This document shows, one piece after another, positions 5,936 through 12,266 of a DNA stretch of 12,266 nucleotides (positions are counted from its first letter, which is position 1; each line of letters starts with the position of its first letter). The stretch comes from T1Sed10-7 sp041686695 (GTDB lineage: Bacteria; Actinomycetota; Nitriliruptoria; Nitriliruptorales; Nitriliruptoraceae): assembly GCA_041686695.1 (NCBI GenBank), contig JAWLDJ010000068.1:1-12266 (forward strand). Reading direction: 5' to 3'. The translations under genes were made by a program, and so were the position numbers. The notes below the pieces were generated by a model that saw only the letters and a program-made list of their open reading frames with translations, was not told the DNA's origin and made no database searches.

Positions 5936-7381
5936 TCAGGCGATCCGCTCGACGAAGCTGGCGAGTTGGTTGAGGTTGCGGACCTCGACCATGTCGTCGA
6001 CGTACCGGGCGTAGTTCGAGGCGATCGAGTCACCGCTGTCCCAGAACTGCAGGGGTTCGGGGTTCAGCCAGTAGACGTGGCGGGCTCGGCGCTGGAGGTC
6101 CGCCAGCACCCAGGCAGCGGACTGCCGGTGGTTGTTGCGCGCGTCTCCGAGGATCAACACGGTGGTGCGCGGACCCACGCCCTCGGCGTACTCGGCGTGG
6201 AACCCCTCGAGCGCCCGTCCGTAGTCGGAGTGGCCGTCGAGCCACACCAGCTCGGCCTCGACGAGCATGCGGCGCATGGCCTCGTCCACCTCGCCGCCGG
6301 CCAACCACGACGTGACCTCGTCCAGCGCATCGACGAACGCGAAGGACCGCACGGTGGAGAACTGCTCCTGCAGCGCGTGGACGAGGTGGAGGGTGAAACG
6401 GGAGAAGGACGCCACCGAACCGGACACATCGCACAGCAGGAACAGCTCCGGCTTGTGCGGACGCCGCGGCCGGAAGGTGGGCTCGAACGGCACCCCCCCG
6501 GTGATCAGCGACCGGCGCACCGTGCGGCGGATGTCCAGCCGGCCATCGCGACCCTCCCGACGCTTGGCGGCGACCCGGGTCGCGAGCTTGCGTGCCAACG
6601 GCCGGATCTGAGCACGCAGCTCCTGCTGCTCGTCCCGGTTCAGGTGGAACAGGTCGCGCTCCTCGATCGGAGGACGCACGAGGCGCTCGGCGACCCGTTC
6701 GAGGCCACGATCGGCGGCGGCGTGCCGCCGGATCTCCGTATCGACCTCCTCCCGGAACGCGCGGAGCCGACGCTCGAACTCGTCGCGGAGCAGCCGCTCC
6801 TCCAGCGGCGACAGCTCTGTGTCCCGCTGGTCCTGTTCGCGGCGGAGCAGCTCGGTGAGCAGCTGCTGCAGATCGATCGCGCGGAACACCTTGTACTGGA
6901 AGTAGGTCACCCGTCCGTCGCGGCCTTCGACCCGGCCGAACCGCTCCACCGCGGCGCGGGCGGCCCGCCGGATGGCCTCCTGATCGCCCTGATCGAGCAC
7001 ATCGATCAGCGCGTCGAGCTCGCCATCGAGGTCGGCGTCGGCGTCGGCCGGCTCGGCCTCGCCCGGTTCGGGCTCCTCGCTCGGTGCCTGGCTGGGGGCG
7101 ACCGGACGCGCGGGGAAATACAGGTCGAACAGTTCGTCGAAGGCACCCCGTTGGCTGCGCGCGGTCACGGTCACCGCTGCCAGCGCCTCACGGAGCTGCT
7201 CGCGCTCGAGCAACTCGACGTGCCGCAGCGCCCGCACGGCGTCGATCGCGCCAGCCTGGGCTGCCGGGAGGCCGGCACGACGCAGGGCCGCGACCAGATC
7301 GAGCGCCCGTGCCAGCACACCCGCCAACGGTGGGGGTTCCTCGGTGAGCTCCGCCGCGAGGCGGTCGCGATCGCTCGGCAC
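5936..7381 (-). CDS. VWA domain-containing CoxE-like protein
   Basis: This protein is the likely adaptor of the MoxR ATPase encoded in the same operon. With the GTG at 7381 it has 481 residues. The N-terminal half is helical and charged (residues 1-280), with an acidic Pro/Glu/Ala/Asp stretch near 95-120. The linker RRTVRRSLITGGVPFEP near 285-302 is typical of CoxE-like proteins. The VWA domain follows, with MIDAS residues D318-x-S320-x-S322 (CDVSGS), S385 (GHSDYGRAL) and D413 (LGDARNN). No signal peptide is seen, so it is cytoplasmic. GTG 7381 is preferred because GAGGAG lies six bases upstream and homologues start near this point. An ATG at 7483 in the same frame would add 34 residues and overlap the upstream gene by 23 bp but has no ribosome binding site. 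Related proteins take part in CO dehydrogenase maturation (CoxE), but no cox genes are nearby. Confidence 0.9.
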   Translation of the reverse strand: MPSDRDRLAAELTEEPPPLAGVLARALDLVAALRRAGLPAAQAGAIDAVRALRHVELLEREQLREALAAVTVTARSQRGAFDELFDLYFPARPVAPSQAPSEEPEPGEAEPADADADLDGELDALIDVLDQGDQEAIRRAARAAVERFGRVEGRDGRVTYFQYKVFRAIDLQQLLTELLRREQDQRDTELSPLEERLLRDEFERRLRAFREEVDTEIRRHAAADRGLERVAERLVRPPIEERDLFHLNRDEQQELRAQIRPLARKLATRVAAKRREGRDGRLDIRRTVRRSLITGGVPFEPTFRPRRPHKPELFLLCDVSGSVASFSRFTLHLVHALQEQFSTVRSFAFVDALDEVTSWLAGGEVDEAMRRMLVEAELVWLDGHSDYGRALEGFHAEYAEGVGPRTTVLILGDARNNHRQSAAWVLADLQRRARHVYWLNPEPLQFWDSGDSIASNYARYVDDMVEVRNLNQLASFVERIA

Positions 7382-7460
7382 AGCATGCTCCTCGCCGACA
7401 CGGGGCCGGCCGATGACGGGGCGGGCACGAAGGTAGCCAGCCGAGGTGGCGGTGCGGGGC

Positions 7461-9008
7461 TCAGCCCGCGGCTGGTGCGCCATCGAAGGTGACGAGCGCC
7501 CGCTGCGTCTGCGGCCCCCGCAGGAGCATGCTCACCCCGCCCGGGTGTCTGACCACGTCGATGACCGGCAGCGCGACCTCCACCAGATCGGCATCGACGG
7601 GCGCACCATCGCCCTCAGGTGTCCGGCTCGGCAGCACCAGCAGGTGCTCCCCCACACCGACCAGCGTCGGACCGCCGGGCACGGCTGCCACGCCTGCCCC
7701 CGGGCCACGATCTGCCGTCACCACCGCACCGTCATCCTGGGAGGCATCGGAAGCGTCGACAGCCAGCGACCCGACCCTCGGTCCGTCCACCGAACGAACC
7801 TCGTCGCCTGCGGCGGCGAGGACCCGGACCGCTGACGAGGCGGGGTCGACCAACACGACCTGACCGCTGTCCTCGGAGCTCCGGGCGGCCACCACCCGTT
7901 CGTTCGGTTCGAGTTCGACCTGCCACCGCACGGTGCCATCGGCGGTAGCCAGGGCGATCAGCCGCTGGGGACCGACGGACCGCAGATCCTGCTCGGCTTC
8001 CTCGTCGGCACCTCCGCCGCCCTCGACCTGGCGTAGCACCGCCAGGGCGAGCCCATCACCCACCGCGATCACCTCAGCCCTGGTGGGCCGATCCTCGGAC
8101 AGCGCGATCCCGGTGCCCTCGAGCGCCGCGCGGTCCAGGGACCACAGCGCCGCGCCGTCCGCGCGCGCCACCGCGGTGAACACCGGCGCCTGCTCACCCG
8201 GCGTGGTCCGGGTACCGGCCACGATGACCTCTGGCCCGAGGCCGGCGGTCAACCGCGCTCCGGCCAACCCGGCCGGTGCGGTCGGCAGCCGCAGCTCGGC
8301 AGCCCACACCTGCCCGGCCACCGGATCCCGCAGTTCCAACTCCGGCTCGTCGCCATCCTCCTCGACCCGAAGGACCAGCAGCTGCCCGTCGCCGGCAGCG
8401 AGGTGGAACGCCAGCGGACTGCCGACCAGGGCGGTGTCCTGGCACGTCAGGCCCTCGAGCTCCTCGTCCAGGGGCTGGAGCGCGTCCACCTGCCCGGTCA
8501 GCGGGTTGGTGAGCGCGAGGGTGTACAGGTGGGGCCCGCTGCCGACGGGCGTACCCGCGCCGAGGGTCGTCGCCGCGGTGGCGAGGTCACCAGCGGCACG
8601 CAGCGTGACCACCTCCTCACCGAGGCTGGCCACTCCCTCGGCCGTCGCGGTCAACGACGCCGCACCCGGCACCTCGGCGACACCCGTGATGCTGCCCAGC
8701 TCGGCGGTCAGCGCCGTGAGCTCCGCGCGCAGACGTTGCCGTGCATCGTCGTCCAGGCCATCCAACGCGCTGCCGAGGAGCTCCAGATCGCTGCCGGCGT
8801 CCGGCACGGGAACGGCACGCGGGGTGATCTCGTCGCAGGCCGAGCTGGCGAACAACGATCCGCTCACCACCCCCACCAGGACCAGGCCCACCATGGCCAG
8901 CGCCCCGATCACCAGGGTGCGTCGGTCAGCTGCCATGAGGTCGTCGCTGGCGCTGTCACCCGGGCGGGTGCGGCCGACGACATCCGAGCCCTGCTCGCCA
9001 TCGTTCAC
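7461..9008 (-). CDS. Membrane-anchored extracytoplasmic protein with PQQ/WD-like propeller repeats
   Basis: Not assigned to a named family. The 515-residue protein has a cytoplasmic tail of about 30 residues, one strong membrane segment at 31-54 (TLVIGALAMVGLVLVGVVSG and on) and a large domain predicted outside the cell. Residues 74-150 are Ala/Leu/Glu-rich and may form helices or a coiled coil. From about 158 onward beta-strand repeats recur with blade-like signatures, such as GAALWSLD near 285-292, DGTVRWQVELEP near 357-368 and GQVVLVDP near 382-389. This resembles PQQ-type or quinoprotein-like propellers, though no PQQ-binding residues can be named. Two cysteines, C58 and C189, might pair. 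The GTG at 9008 lies four bases after the MoxR stop. An internal ATG at codon 25 is an alternative start. The gene sits between the ATPase and the VWA adaptor, which suggests it is their partner or client (inference). Confidence 0.8.
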   Translation of the reverse strand: MNDGEQGSDVVGRTRPGDSASDDLMAADRRTLVIGALAMVGLVLVGVVSGSLFASSACDEITPRAVPVPDAGSDLELLGSALDGLDDDARQRLRAELTALTAELGSITGVAEVPGAASLTATAEGVASLGEEVVTLRAAGDLATAATTLGAGTPVGSGPHLYTLALTNPLTGQVDALQPLDEELEGLTCQDTALVGSPLAFHLAAGDGQLLVLRVEEDGDEPELELRDPVAGQVWAAELRLPTAPAGLAGARLTAGLGPEVIVAGTRTTPGEQAPVFTAVARADGAALWSLDRAALEGTGIALSEDRPTRAEVIAVGDGLALAVLRQVEGGGGADEEAEQDLRSVGPQRLIALATADGTVRWQVELEPNERVVAARSSEDSGQVVLVDPASSAVRVLAAAGDEVRSVDGPRVGSLAVDASDASQDDGAVVTADRGPGAGVAAVPGGPTLVGVGEHLLVLPSRTPEGDGAPVDADLVEVALPVIDVVRHPGGVSMLLRGPQTQRALVTFDGAPAAG

Positions 9009-9012
9009 GGGC

Positions 9013-9909
9013 TCAGTTCATCTCCGGACGCGGCGGGATGGTCAGGTGCGCCAGGGCCCGTTCGACGTCCTGGTGGTGCTTGAGGACCACGTTGACGGTG
9101 CCCTTGAGCACCTGTTCGTCGACCGACCCGAACCCGAGCTCGAGCAGCGTCCGCGCCCAGTCCAGGGTCTCCGACACCGATGGCGGCTTCTTGAGCTCGA
9201 GCTGCCGGAGCGAGCGCACGATCCGCACGAGCTGGTCCGCCATCGCCTGGGGCGCGTCCGGGACCCTGGAGAGCACGATCGCCCGTTCGCGTTCCACGCT
9301 CGGGTAGTCGATGTGGAGGTAGAGGCAGCGGCGCTTGAGGGCCTCGGAGAGCTCGCGTGTCCCGTTCGAGGTGAGCACCACGAACGGGTGCCGCGTGCCT
9401 CGCACGGTGCCGAGCTCGGGGATCGTCACCTGGAAGTCGGACAGGATCTCCAGCAGCAACGCCTCGAACTCGAGGTCGACCTTGTCGACCTCGTCGATCA
9501 GCAGCACCGTCTGGCGCTGGTTGCGCAGGGCGTGCAGCAACGGTCGCTCGAGCAGGTAGTGCTCGCTGAACAGGTCGTCCTCGACCTCGTCCCACGCCTC
9601 ACCGCCAGCCGCGTCGCCGCCCCGGGCGTGCGTGATACGCAGCAGCTGCTTGCGGTAGTTCCACTCGTAGAGCGCCTTGGCTTCGTCCAGGCCTTCATAG
9701 CACTGCAGGCGCACGAGCTCGGCCTCCCGGGCCATGGCGACGGCCTTGGCGAGCTCGGTCTTGCCCACACCGGCGGGGCCCTCGACCAGGATCGGCTTGC
9801 CGAGCCGCTCCGCGAGGTACACCACCGTTTCGATCGAGGTGTCGACGAGGTAGCCGGCGGCCTCCAAACGGGCGCGGACGTCCTCGACCCCGGCGAACTC
9901 AGGCGACAC
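9013..9909 (-). CDS. MoxR-family AAA+ ATPase (CoxD-like)
   Basis: A cytoplasmic AAA+ ATPase of the MoxR class, which acts as a chaperone-like remodeller and usually works with a VWA protein. With the GTG at 9909 it has 298 residues. Walker A is GPAGVGKT (44-51), Walker B is LLIDEVD (136-142), sensor 1 is N182 in LTSNGTRELS, and ALKRRC at about 190-195 supplies the arginine finger. The segment CYEGLDEAKALYEWNYRKQ is characteristic of the CoxD/MoxR subgroup. The frame is open upstream to an ATG at 10005, but that extension is Arg/Ala-rich and unlike the family. GAGGAG lies seven bases before GTG 9909 (four before GTG 9912), fixing the start there. It is the first gene of the operon with the propeller-like protein and the VWA protein. 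No CO dehydrogenase or methanol dehydrogenase genes are seen nearby. Confidence 0.94.
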   Translation of the reverse strand: MSPEFAGVEDVRARLEAAGYLVDTSIETVVYLAERLGKPILVEGPAGVGKTELAKAVAMAREAELVRLQCYEGLDEAKALYEWNYRKQLLRITHARGGDAAGGEAWDEVEDDLFSEHYLLERPLLHALRNQRQTVLLIDEVDKVDLEFEALLLEILSDFQVTIPELGTVRGTRHPFVVLTSNGTRELSEALKRRCLYLHIDYPSVERERAIVLSRVPDAPQAMADQLVRIVRSLRQLELKKPPSVSETLDWARTLLELGFGSVDEQVLKGTVNVVLKHHQDVERALAHLTIPPRPEMN

Positions 9910-10141
9910 CACAGGGCTCCTCGTCGTGGCCGACGCTCGCGGCCGGGCGACGCCAGAGGCTACGGCACCCCGGCCCCTGGTGGCCACCTGGCACCGATCC
10001 GCCATCGCACGTTCGTCCGCACCGGCCGCTGCTCGACCCGACCGTCGGTGCGGGGAGGAGCCGGGCGCGAGGCACTACCGTGGCACCGGTGCGCCTCCCC
10101 GGACGAGGAGACGGTGCGCATCCTGGGACGAGGAGCTGAGC
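9910..10141. other. Divergent intergenic region between the MoxR operon and the quinone oxidoreductase
   Basis: This 232-bp stretch separates genes pointing away from each other, so it should hold promoters for both. For the plus gene, TACCGT at 10076-10081 is followed by a 10-bp palindrome. For the minus operon, TAGCCT (minus strand, 9962-9957) is a weak -10 candidate about 48 bp from the MoxR GTG. The decamer ggacgaggag occurs twice, at 10101-10110 and 10126-10135; the second copy contains the ribosome binding site of the oxidoreductase. Frames are open through the region but do not look coding. Confidence 0.5.
10076..10092 (+). promoter_or_regulatory. Candidate -10 element plus operator-like palindrome upstream of the quinone oxidoreductase
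   Basis: TACCGTGGC begins at 10076 and fits the TANNNT -10 pattern. GCACCGGTGC, a perfect 10-bp palindrome, occupies 10083-10092, right at the expected transcription start, where a repressor could bind. No clear -35 box is seen. The leader to the ATG would be about 55 bases. Confidence 0.4.
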
Positions 10142-11110
10142 ATGGACGCGATCCTGCTGGAGACCCACGGTGGTCCGGAGGTGCTGCGGGTGGCGCAGGT
10201 GCCCGGTCCCACCCCCGGGCCCGACGAGGTCCTGGTGGAGGTCGCGGCAGCGGGCGTCAACTTCATCGACACCTACCAGCGCTCGGGGCAGTACGACATC
10301 GATCTGCCCGGCGGTCTCGGGCTGGAAGGCGCCGGCGAGGTGGTCGCGGTCGGCACCGGCGTGACCTCCCGTCAGGTCGGTGACCTCGTCGCGTGGTCCG
10401 ACCGCCGCGGTTCCTACGCGGAGCGCGTCTGCGTGCCCGCGGCACGATCGGTGCGGGTGCCAGCCGGCGTCGAACCGGAGCAGGCCGCGGCGCTGATGCT
10501 GCAGGGCATGACCGCGCACTACCTGACGCACTCGACCCGGAGCCTGCGCAGCGGCGAGACGATCCTGGCGTTCGCCGCTGCCGGTGGTGTGGGCCGGCTG
10601 CTCGTCCAGCTCGCGGTCCGGCGCGGCGCGCGCGTGCTCGCCGCCACCTCGACGCCGGAGAAGGCGGCAGAGGTCCGCGCCCTCGGCGCGGACGAGGTCA
10701 TCCTGTACCGCGACGTCGACGTCCCCCAGGCCGTCCGCGAGTTGACGGGCGGCGAAGGCGTCGACGTGGTGTACGACTCGGTCGGCCAGGCGACCTTCGA
10801 CAGCTCGCTCAGGAGCTTGAAGCCACGCGGCCTGCTGGTCCTCTACGGCGCCTCCTCCGGGCCGGTGCCTCCCGTCGACCTCCAGATCCTCAACCGTCAC
10901 GGGTCGCTGTTCGCCACACGCCCCTCGCTCGTCCACCACGTCGCCACGACCGACGAGCTCGAGTGGCGGGCCAACAGCCTGTTCGAGTTGGTGCGCACCG
11001 ACGTCCTACAGCTGAAGATCCACGGCCGCTATCCCCTCGCGGAGACGGCGCAGGCGCACCGTGATCTGGAGTCGGGGACGACCACCGGGAAGCTGCTGGT
11101 GCTGCCATGA
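10142..11110 (+). CDS. Zinc-independent NADPH:quinone oxidoreductase (MDR superfamily)
   Basis: A soluble NAD(P)H-dependent reductase of the quinone oxidoreductase (QOR) branch of medium-chain dehydrogenases, 322 residues, close to the E. coli QorA length. The N-terminal GroES-like domain carries the QOR signature GVNFIDTYQRSGQY (38-51) and GGLGLEGAGEV (57-67). The Cys/His zinc ligands of alcohol dehydrogenases are absent. The nucleotide-binding motif AAAGGVG is at 145-151 and GADEVILYRD at 182-191. The C-terminus TTTGKLLVLP is typical. The ATG at 10142 has GAGGAG six bases upstream, whereas the longer open frame from 9926 is promoter DNA. It overlaps the downstream deacylase gene by ATGA, so the two are translationally coupled. 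The actual substrate is not known; members reduce quinones or enones. Confidence 0.93.
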   Translation: MDAILLETHGGPEVLRVAQVPGPTPGPDEVLVEVAAAGVNFIDTYQRSGQYDIDLPGGLGLEGAGEVVAVGTGVTSRQVGDLVAWSDRRGSYAERVCVPAARSVRVPAGVEPEQAAALMLQGMTAHYLTHSTRSLRSGETILAFAAAGGVGRLLVQLAVRRGARVLAATSTPEKAAEVRALGADEVILYRDVDVPQAVRELTGGEGVDVVYDSVGQATFDSSLRSLKPRGLLVLYGASSGPVPPVDLQILNRHGSLFATRPSLVHHVATTDELEWRANSLFELVRTDVLQLKIHGRYPLAETAQAHRDLESGTTTGKLLVLP

Positions 11111-11589
11111 CGGTGGTGACCGGGGACGACCGCCCCGACACACCGGCGATCCGGGCGGCCGAGGCCGCCGGCCTCGACGTCGAGGTGCACCGCATCGACC
11201 GGCCCGCCAGCCTGGAGGAGGCCGCCGAACGCTACGGGGTCGCGCCCCGGCAGCTGCTCAAGACCCTGGTCATCCGTCGATCCGAGGGCGACCACGTGCT
11301 CGTGCTGCTGCCCGGACCGGCGCAGCTGGCCTGGCCGAAGCTGCGGGCCCACCTCGGTGTCTCGCGTATCTCGCTCCCCGACGCCGAGGAGGCGCGAGCC
11401 GTCACCGGCTACGAACGCGGCACGATCACCCCCTTCGGCGCCCGTGGCAGCCTTGCGGTGCTGGCCGATGCCAGCATCGTGGGCGCGGGCACGGTGACCG
11501 TGGGCGCGGGTGCGCACGGCGTCTCGCTGCGGCTCGACGCCGACGACCTGCTGGCCGCCGTGGACGCCGAGGTGGTGGACCTGCTCTAG
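11107..11589 (+). CDS. YbaK/EbsC-type aminoacyl-tRNA deacylase
   Basis: A 160-residue single-domain protein of the YbaK/ProX superfamily, which hydrolyses mischarged tRNAs in trans, for example Cys-tRNA(Pro) or Ala-tRNA(Pro). The conserved lysine of the family corresponds to K52 in QLLKTLVI. The loop GYERGTITPFGARG (101-114) matches the GYxxGxxxPFG pattern, and the TVGAGAHGVSLRLDADDLLAAV ending is characteristic (given here in part: key residues G133, G135, L143, L149). The first 12 residues are variable. The ATG overlaps the stop of the oxidoreductase gene (ATGA at 11107-11110). There is no separate promoter, so expression should follow the upstream gene. The exact tRNA specificity cannot be read from the sequence. 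Confidence 0.9.
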   Translation: MTVVTGDDRPDTPAIRAAEAAGLDVEVHRIDRPASLEEAAERYGVAPRQLLKTLVIRRSEGDHVLVLLPGPAQLAWPKLRAHLGVSRISLPDAEEARAVTGYERGTITPFGARGSLAVLADASIVGAGTVTVGAGAHGVSLRLDADDLLAAVDAEVVDLL

Positions 11590-11619
11590 CGTCGCCGCTC
11601 AGCAGCCGCCGTCACCACG

Positions 11620-11645
11620 TACCGTTGCGAGGGCTCGCGGAGCCC
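11620..11645 (+). promoter_or_regulatory. Candidate -10 element plus short hairpin upstream of the second quinone oxidoreductase
   Basis: TACCGTTGC starts at 11620, identical over nine bases to the element upstream of the thiolase. It is followed by GGGCTC-GCG-GAGCCC (11631-11645), a perfect 6-bp inverted repeat with a three-base loop at the expected transcription start. The repeat may be an operator or, less likely, a terminator for the upstream pair. No -35 box is apparent. Confidence 0.4.
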
Positions 11646-11666
11646 GAACCCGACCCAGGAGCCCCC

Positions 11667-12266
11667 ATGCGCGCGATCCGGATCACCGAGTTCGGCGGCC
11701 CCGAGGTGCTGACCTTCGTCGACGACGAGCCGGAACCCAAGCCCGGTCCCGGCATGGAGCTGCTCGAGATCGATGCCGCCGGCATCAACTACGCCGACAC
11801 CCATCAGGCGGAGGACACCTACCTCGCCCCCACCTCGCTGCCGATGATCCCCGGGGCGGAGGCGGTCGGTCGTCTGGCGGACGGGCGCCGCGTGGTGGCC
11901 CTGGTGGGCGGGGGCGGCTACGCCGAGCGGGCGGCGGTCGCCCCTGCCGTCGCCTTCGACGTCCCCGACGAGCTCAGCGACGGTGCCGCCCTGGCCCTGA
12001 TCCTCCAGGGCACCACGGCGTGGCATCTGCTCCACACCAGTGCCCGGATCGCAGAGGGCGAGTCCGTGGTGGTGTTCGCTGCCGCCGGCGGGGTCGGCAG
12101 CCTCGCCGTGCAGCTGGCCCGCCGTCTCGGCGCCGGACGGATCATCGCGGCGGCGTCCAGCGCCGACAAGCGCGACCTGGCCCTGCAACTCGGTGCCGAC
12201 GTCGCCATCGACGCCCGCAGCGAGGACCTCAAGGGCGCCATCGAGGAGGCCAACGGCGGCAAGGTC
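11667..12266 (+). CDS. Second quinone oxidoreductase-like MDR protein, cut by right edge
   Basis: The first 200 codons of another zinc-free medium-chain dehydrogenase. The opening MRAIRITEFGGPEVLTF is family-typical. AAGINYADTHQAEDTY (38-52 region) replaces the zinc-ligand segment, and the Rossmann motif AAAGGVG is at 138-144, followed by QLGADVAID. It resembles the oxidoreductase at 10142 in order of motifs but is clearly diverged, so the two are paralogues rather than a recent duplication. The ATG at 11667 has AGGAG five bases upstream. About 115-125 residues are expected beyond the window. It begins 77 bp after the deacylase stop and has its own promoter candidate, but read-through from the upstream pair is possible. 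Confidence 0.92.
   Translation, partial: MRAIRITEFGGPEVLTFVDDEPEPKPGPGMELLEIDAAGINYADTHQAEDTYLAPTSLPMIPGAEAVGRLADGRRVVALVGGGGYAERAAVAPAVAFDVPDELSDGAALALILQGTTAWHLLHTSARIAEGESVVVFAAAGGVGSLAVQLARRLGAGRIIAAASSADKRDLALQLGADVAIDARSEDLKGAIEEANGGKV

Noticed and set aside
4641..6033. Long minus-strand open frames across the HNH gene
   Set aside because: Opposite to the DUF222/HNH coding frame, composition Ser/Arg/Pro-rich, no motif.
5606..7492. 628-codon plus-strand open frame
   Set aside because: Antisense to the VWA gene and overlapping the HNH 3' end; no recognisable motif.
5936..9909. CO dehydrogenase maturation locus (coxD/coxE)
   Set aside because: The MoxR and VWA genes resemble coxD and coxE, but no coxS, coxM, coxL or other cox genes occur in the window, so the specific assignment is not supported.
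9913..10005. N-terminal extension of the MoxR protein from an ATG at 10005
   Set aside because: The extra residues are Arg/Ala-rich and unlike the family, and a strong GAGGAG sits directly before GTG 9909/9912.
7933..10383. 816-codon plus-strand open frame
   Set aside because: Antisense to the propeller and MoxR genes, and it runs through the divergent promoter into the oxidoreductase in the wrong frame.

Overview
The window looks like chromosomal DNA of a high-GC Gram-positive bacterium (Actinomycetota). The grounds are very high GC with strongly GC-biased third codon positions, frequent GTG starts behind GAGGAG-type ribosome binding sites, a perfect actinobacterial/Gram-positive LexA box (TCGAACGTACGTTCGA), and a DUF222/HNH '13E12-type' gene, a family most abundant in actinobacteria. 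A deep-branching class such as Nitriliruptoria or Acidimicrobiia is possible, but this is a guess. No RNA gene, insertion sequence, phage gene or CRISPR array is visible.

Layout. (1) Minus strand, 1-2858: a fatty-acid beta-oxidation operon. A thiolase (fadA-like) is followed by a multifunctional enoyl-CoA hydratase/3-hydroxyacyl-CoA dehydrogenase (fadB-like) whose C-terminus runs off the left edge. (2) 2859-3118: an intergenic stretch with a candidate promoter for that operon, two adjacent 8-bp-stem hairpins and a 34-bp tandem repeat. (3) Minus strand, 3119-4048: a membrane-anchored trypsin-like serine protease with a Gly/Pro/Asp-rich cytoplasmic tail. (4) 4049-4125: a short divergent control region containing the SOS box. 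(5) Plus strand, 4126-5883: the DUF222/HNH protein, with the SOS box embedded in what looks like a leaderless promoter. (6) Minus strand, 5936-9909: a three-gene operon of MoxR-type AAA+ ATPase, membrane-anchored propeller-like protein and CoxE-type VWA protein. (7) 9910-10141: divergent promoter region. (8) Plus strand, 10142-11589: a zinc-free quinone oxidoreductase overlapping a YbaK/ProX-type aminoacyl-tRNA deacylase by ATGA. (9) Plus strand, 11667 to the right edge: a second quinone-oxidoreductase paralogue, truncated by the window.

How the parts work together. The thiolase and hydratase/dehydrogenase form a standard pair completing beta-oxidation. The MoxR/VWA pair is a chaperone-like ATPase with its metal-binding adaptor. 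The secretory-side propeller protein encoded between them is the natural candidate partner or client, and this trio is the least explained unit in the window. The HNH gene is predicted to be DNA-damage inducible, and the palindromic LexA site may also act on the divergent protease gene. Three separate genes share a TACCGTNGC element upstream, possibly the local -10 signature.
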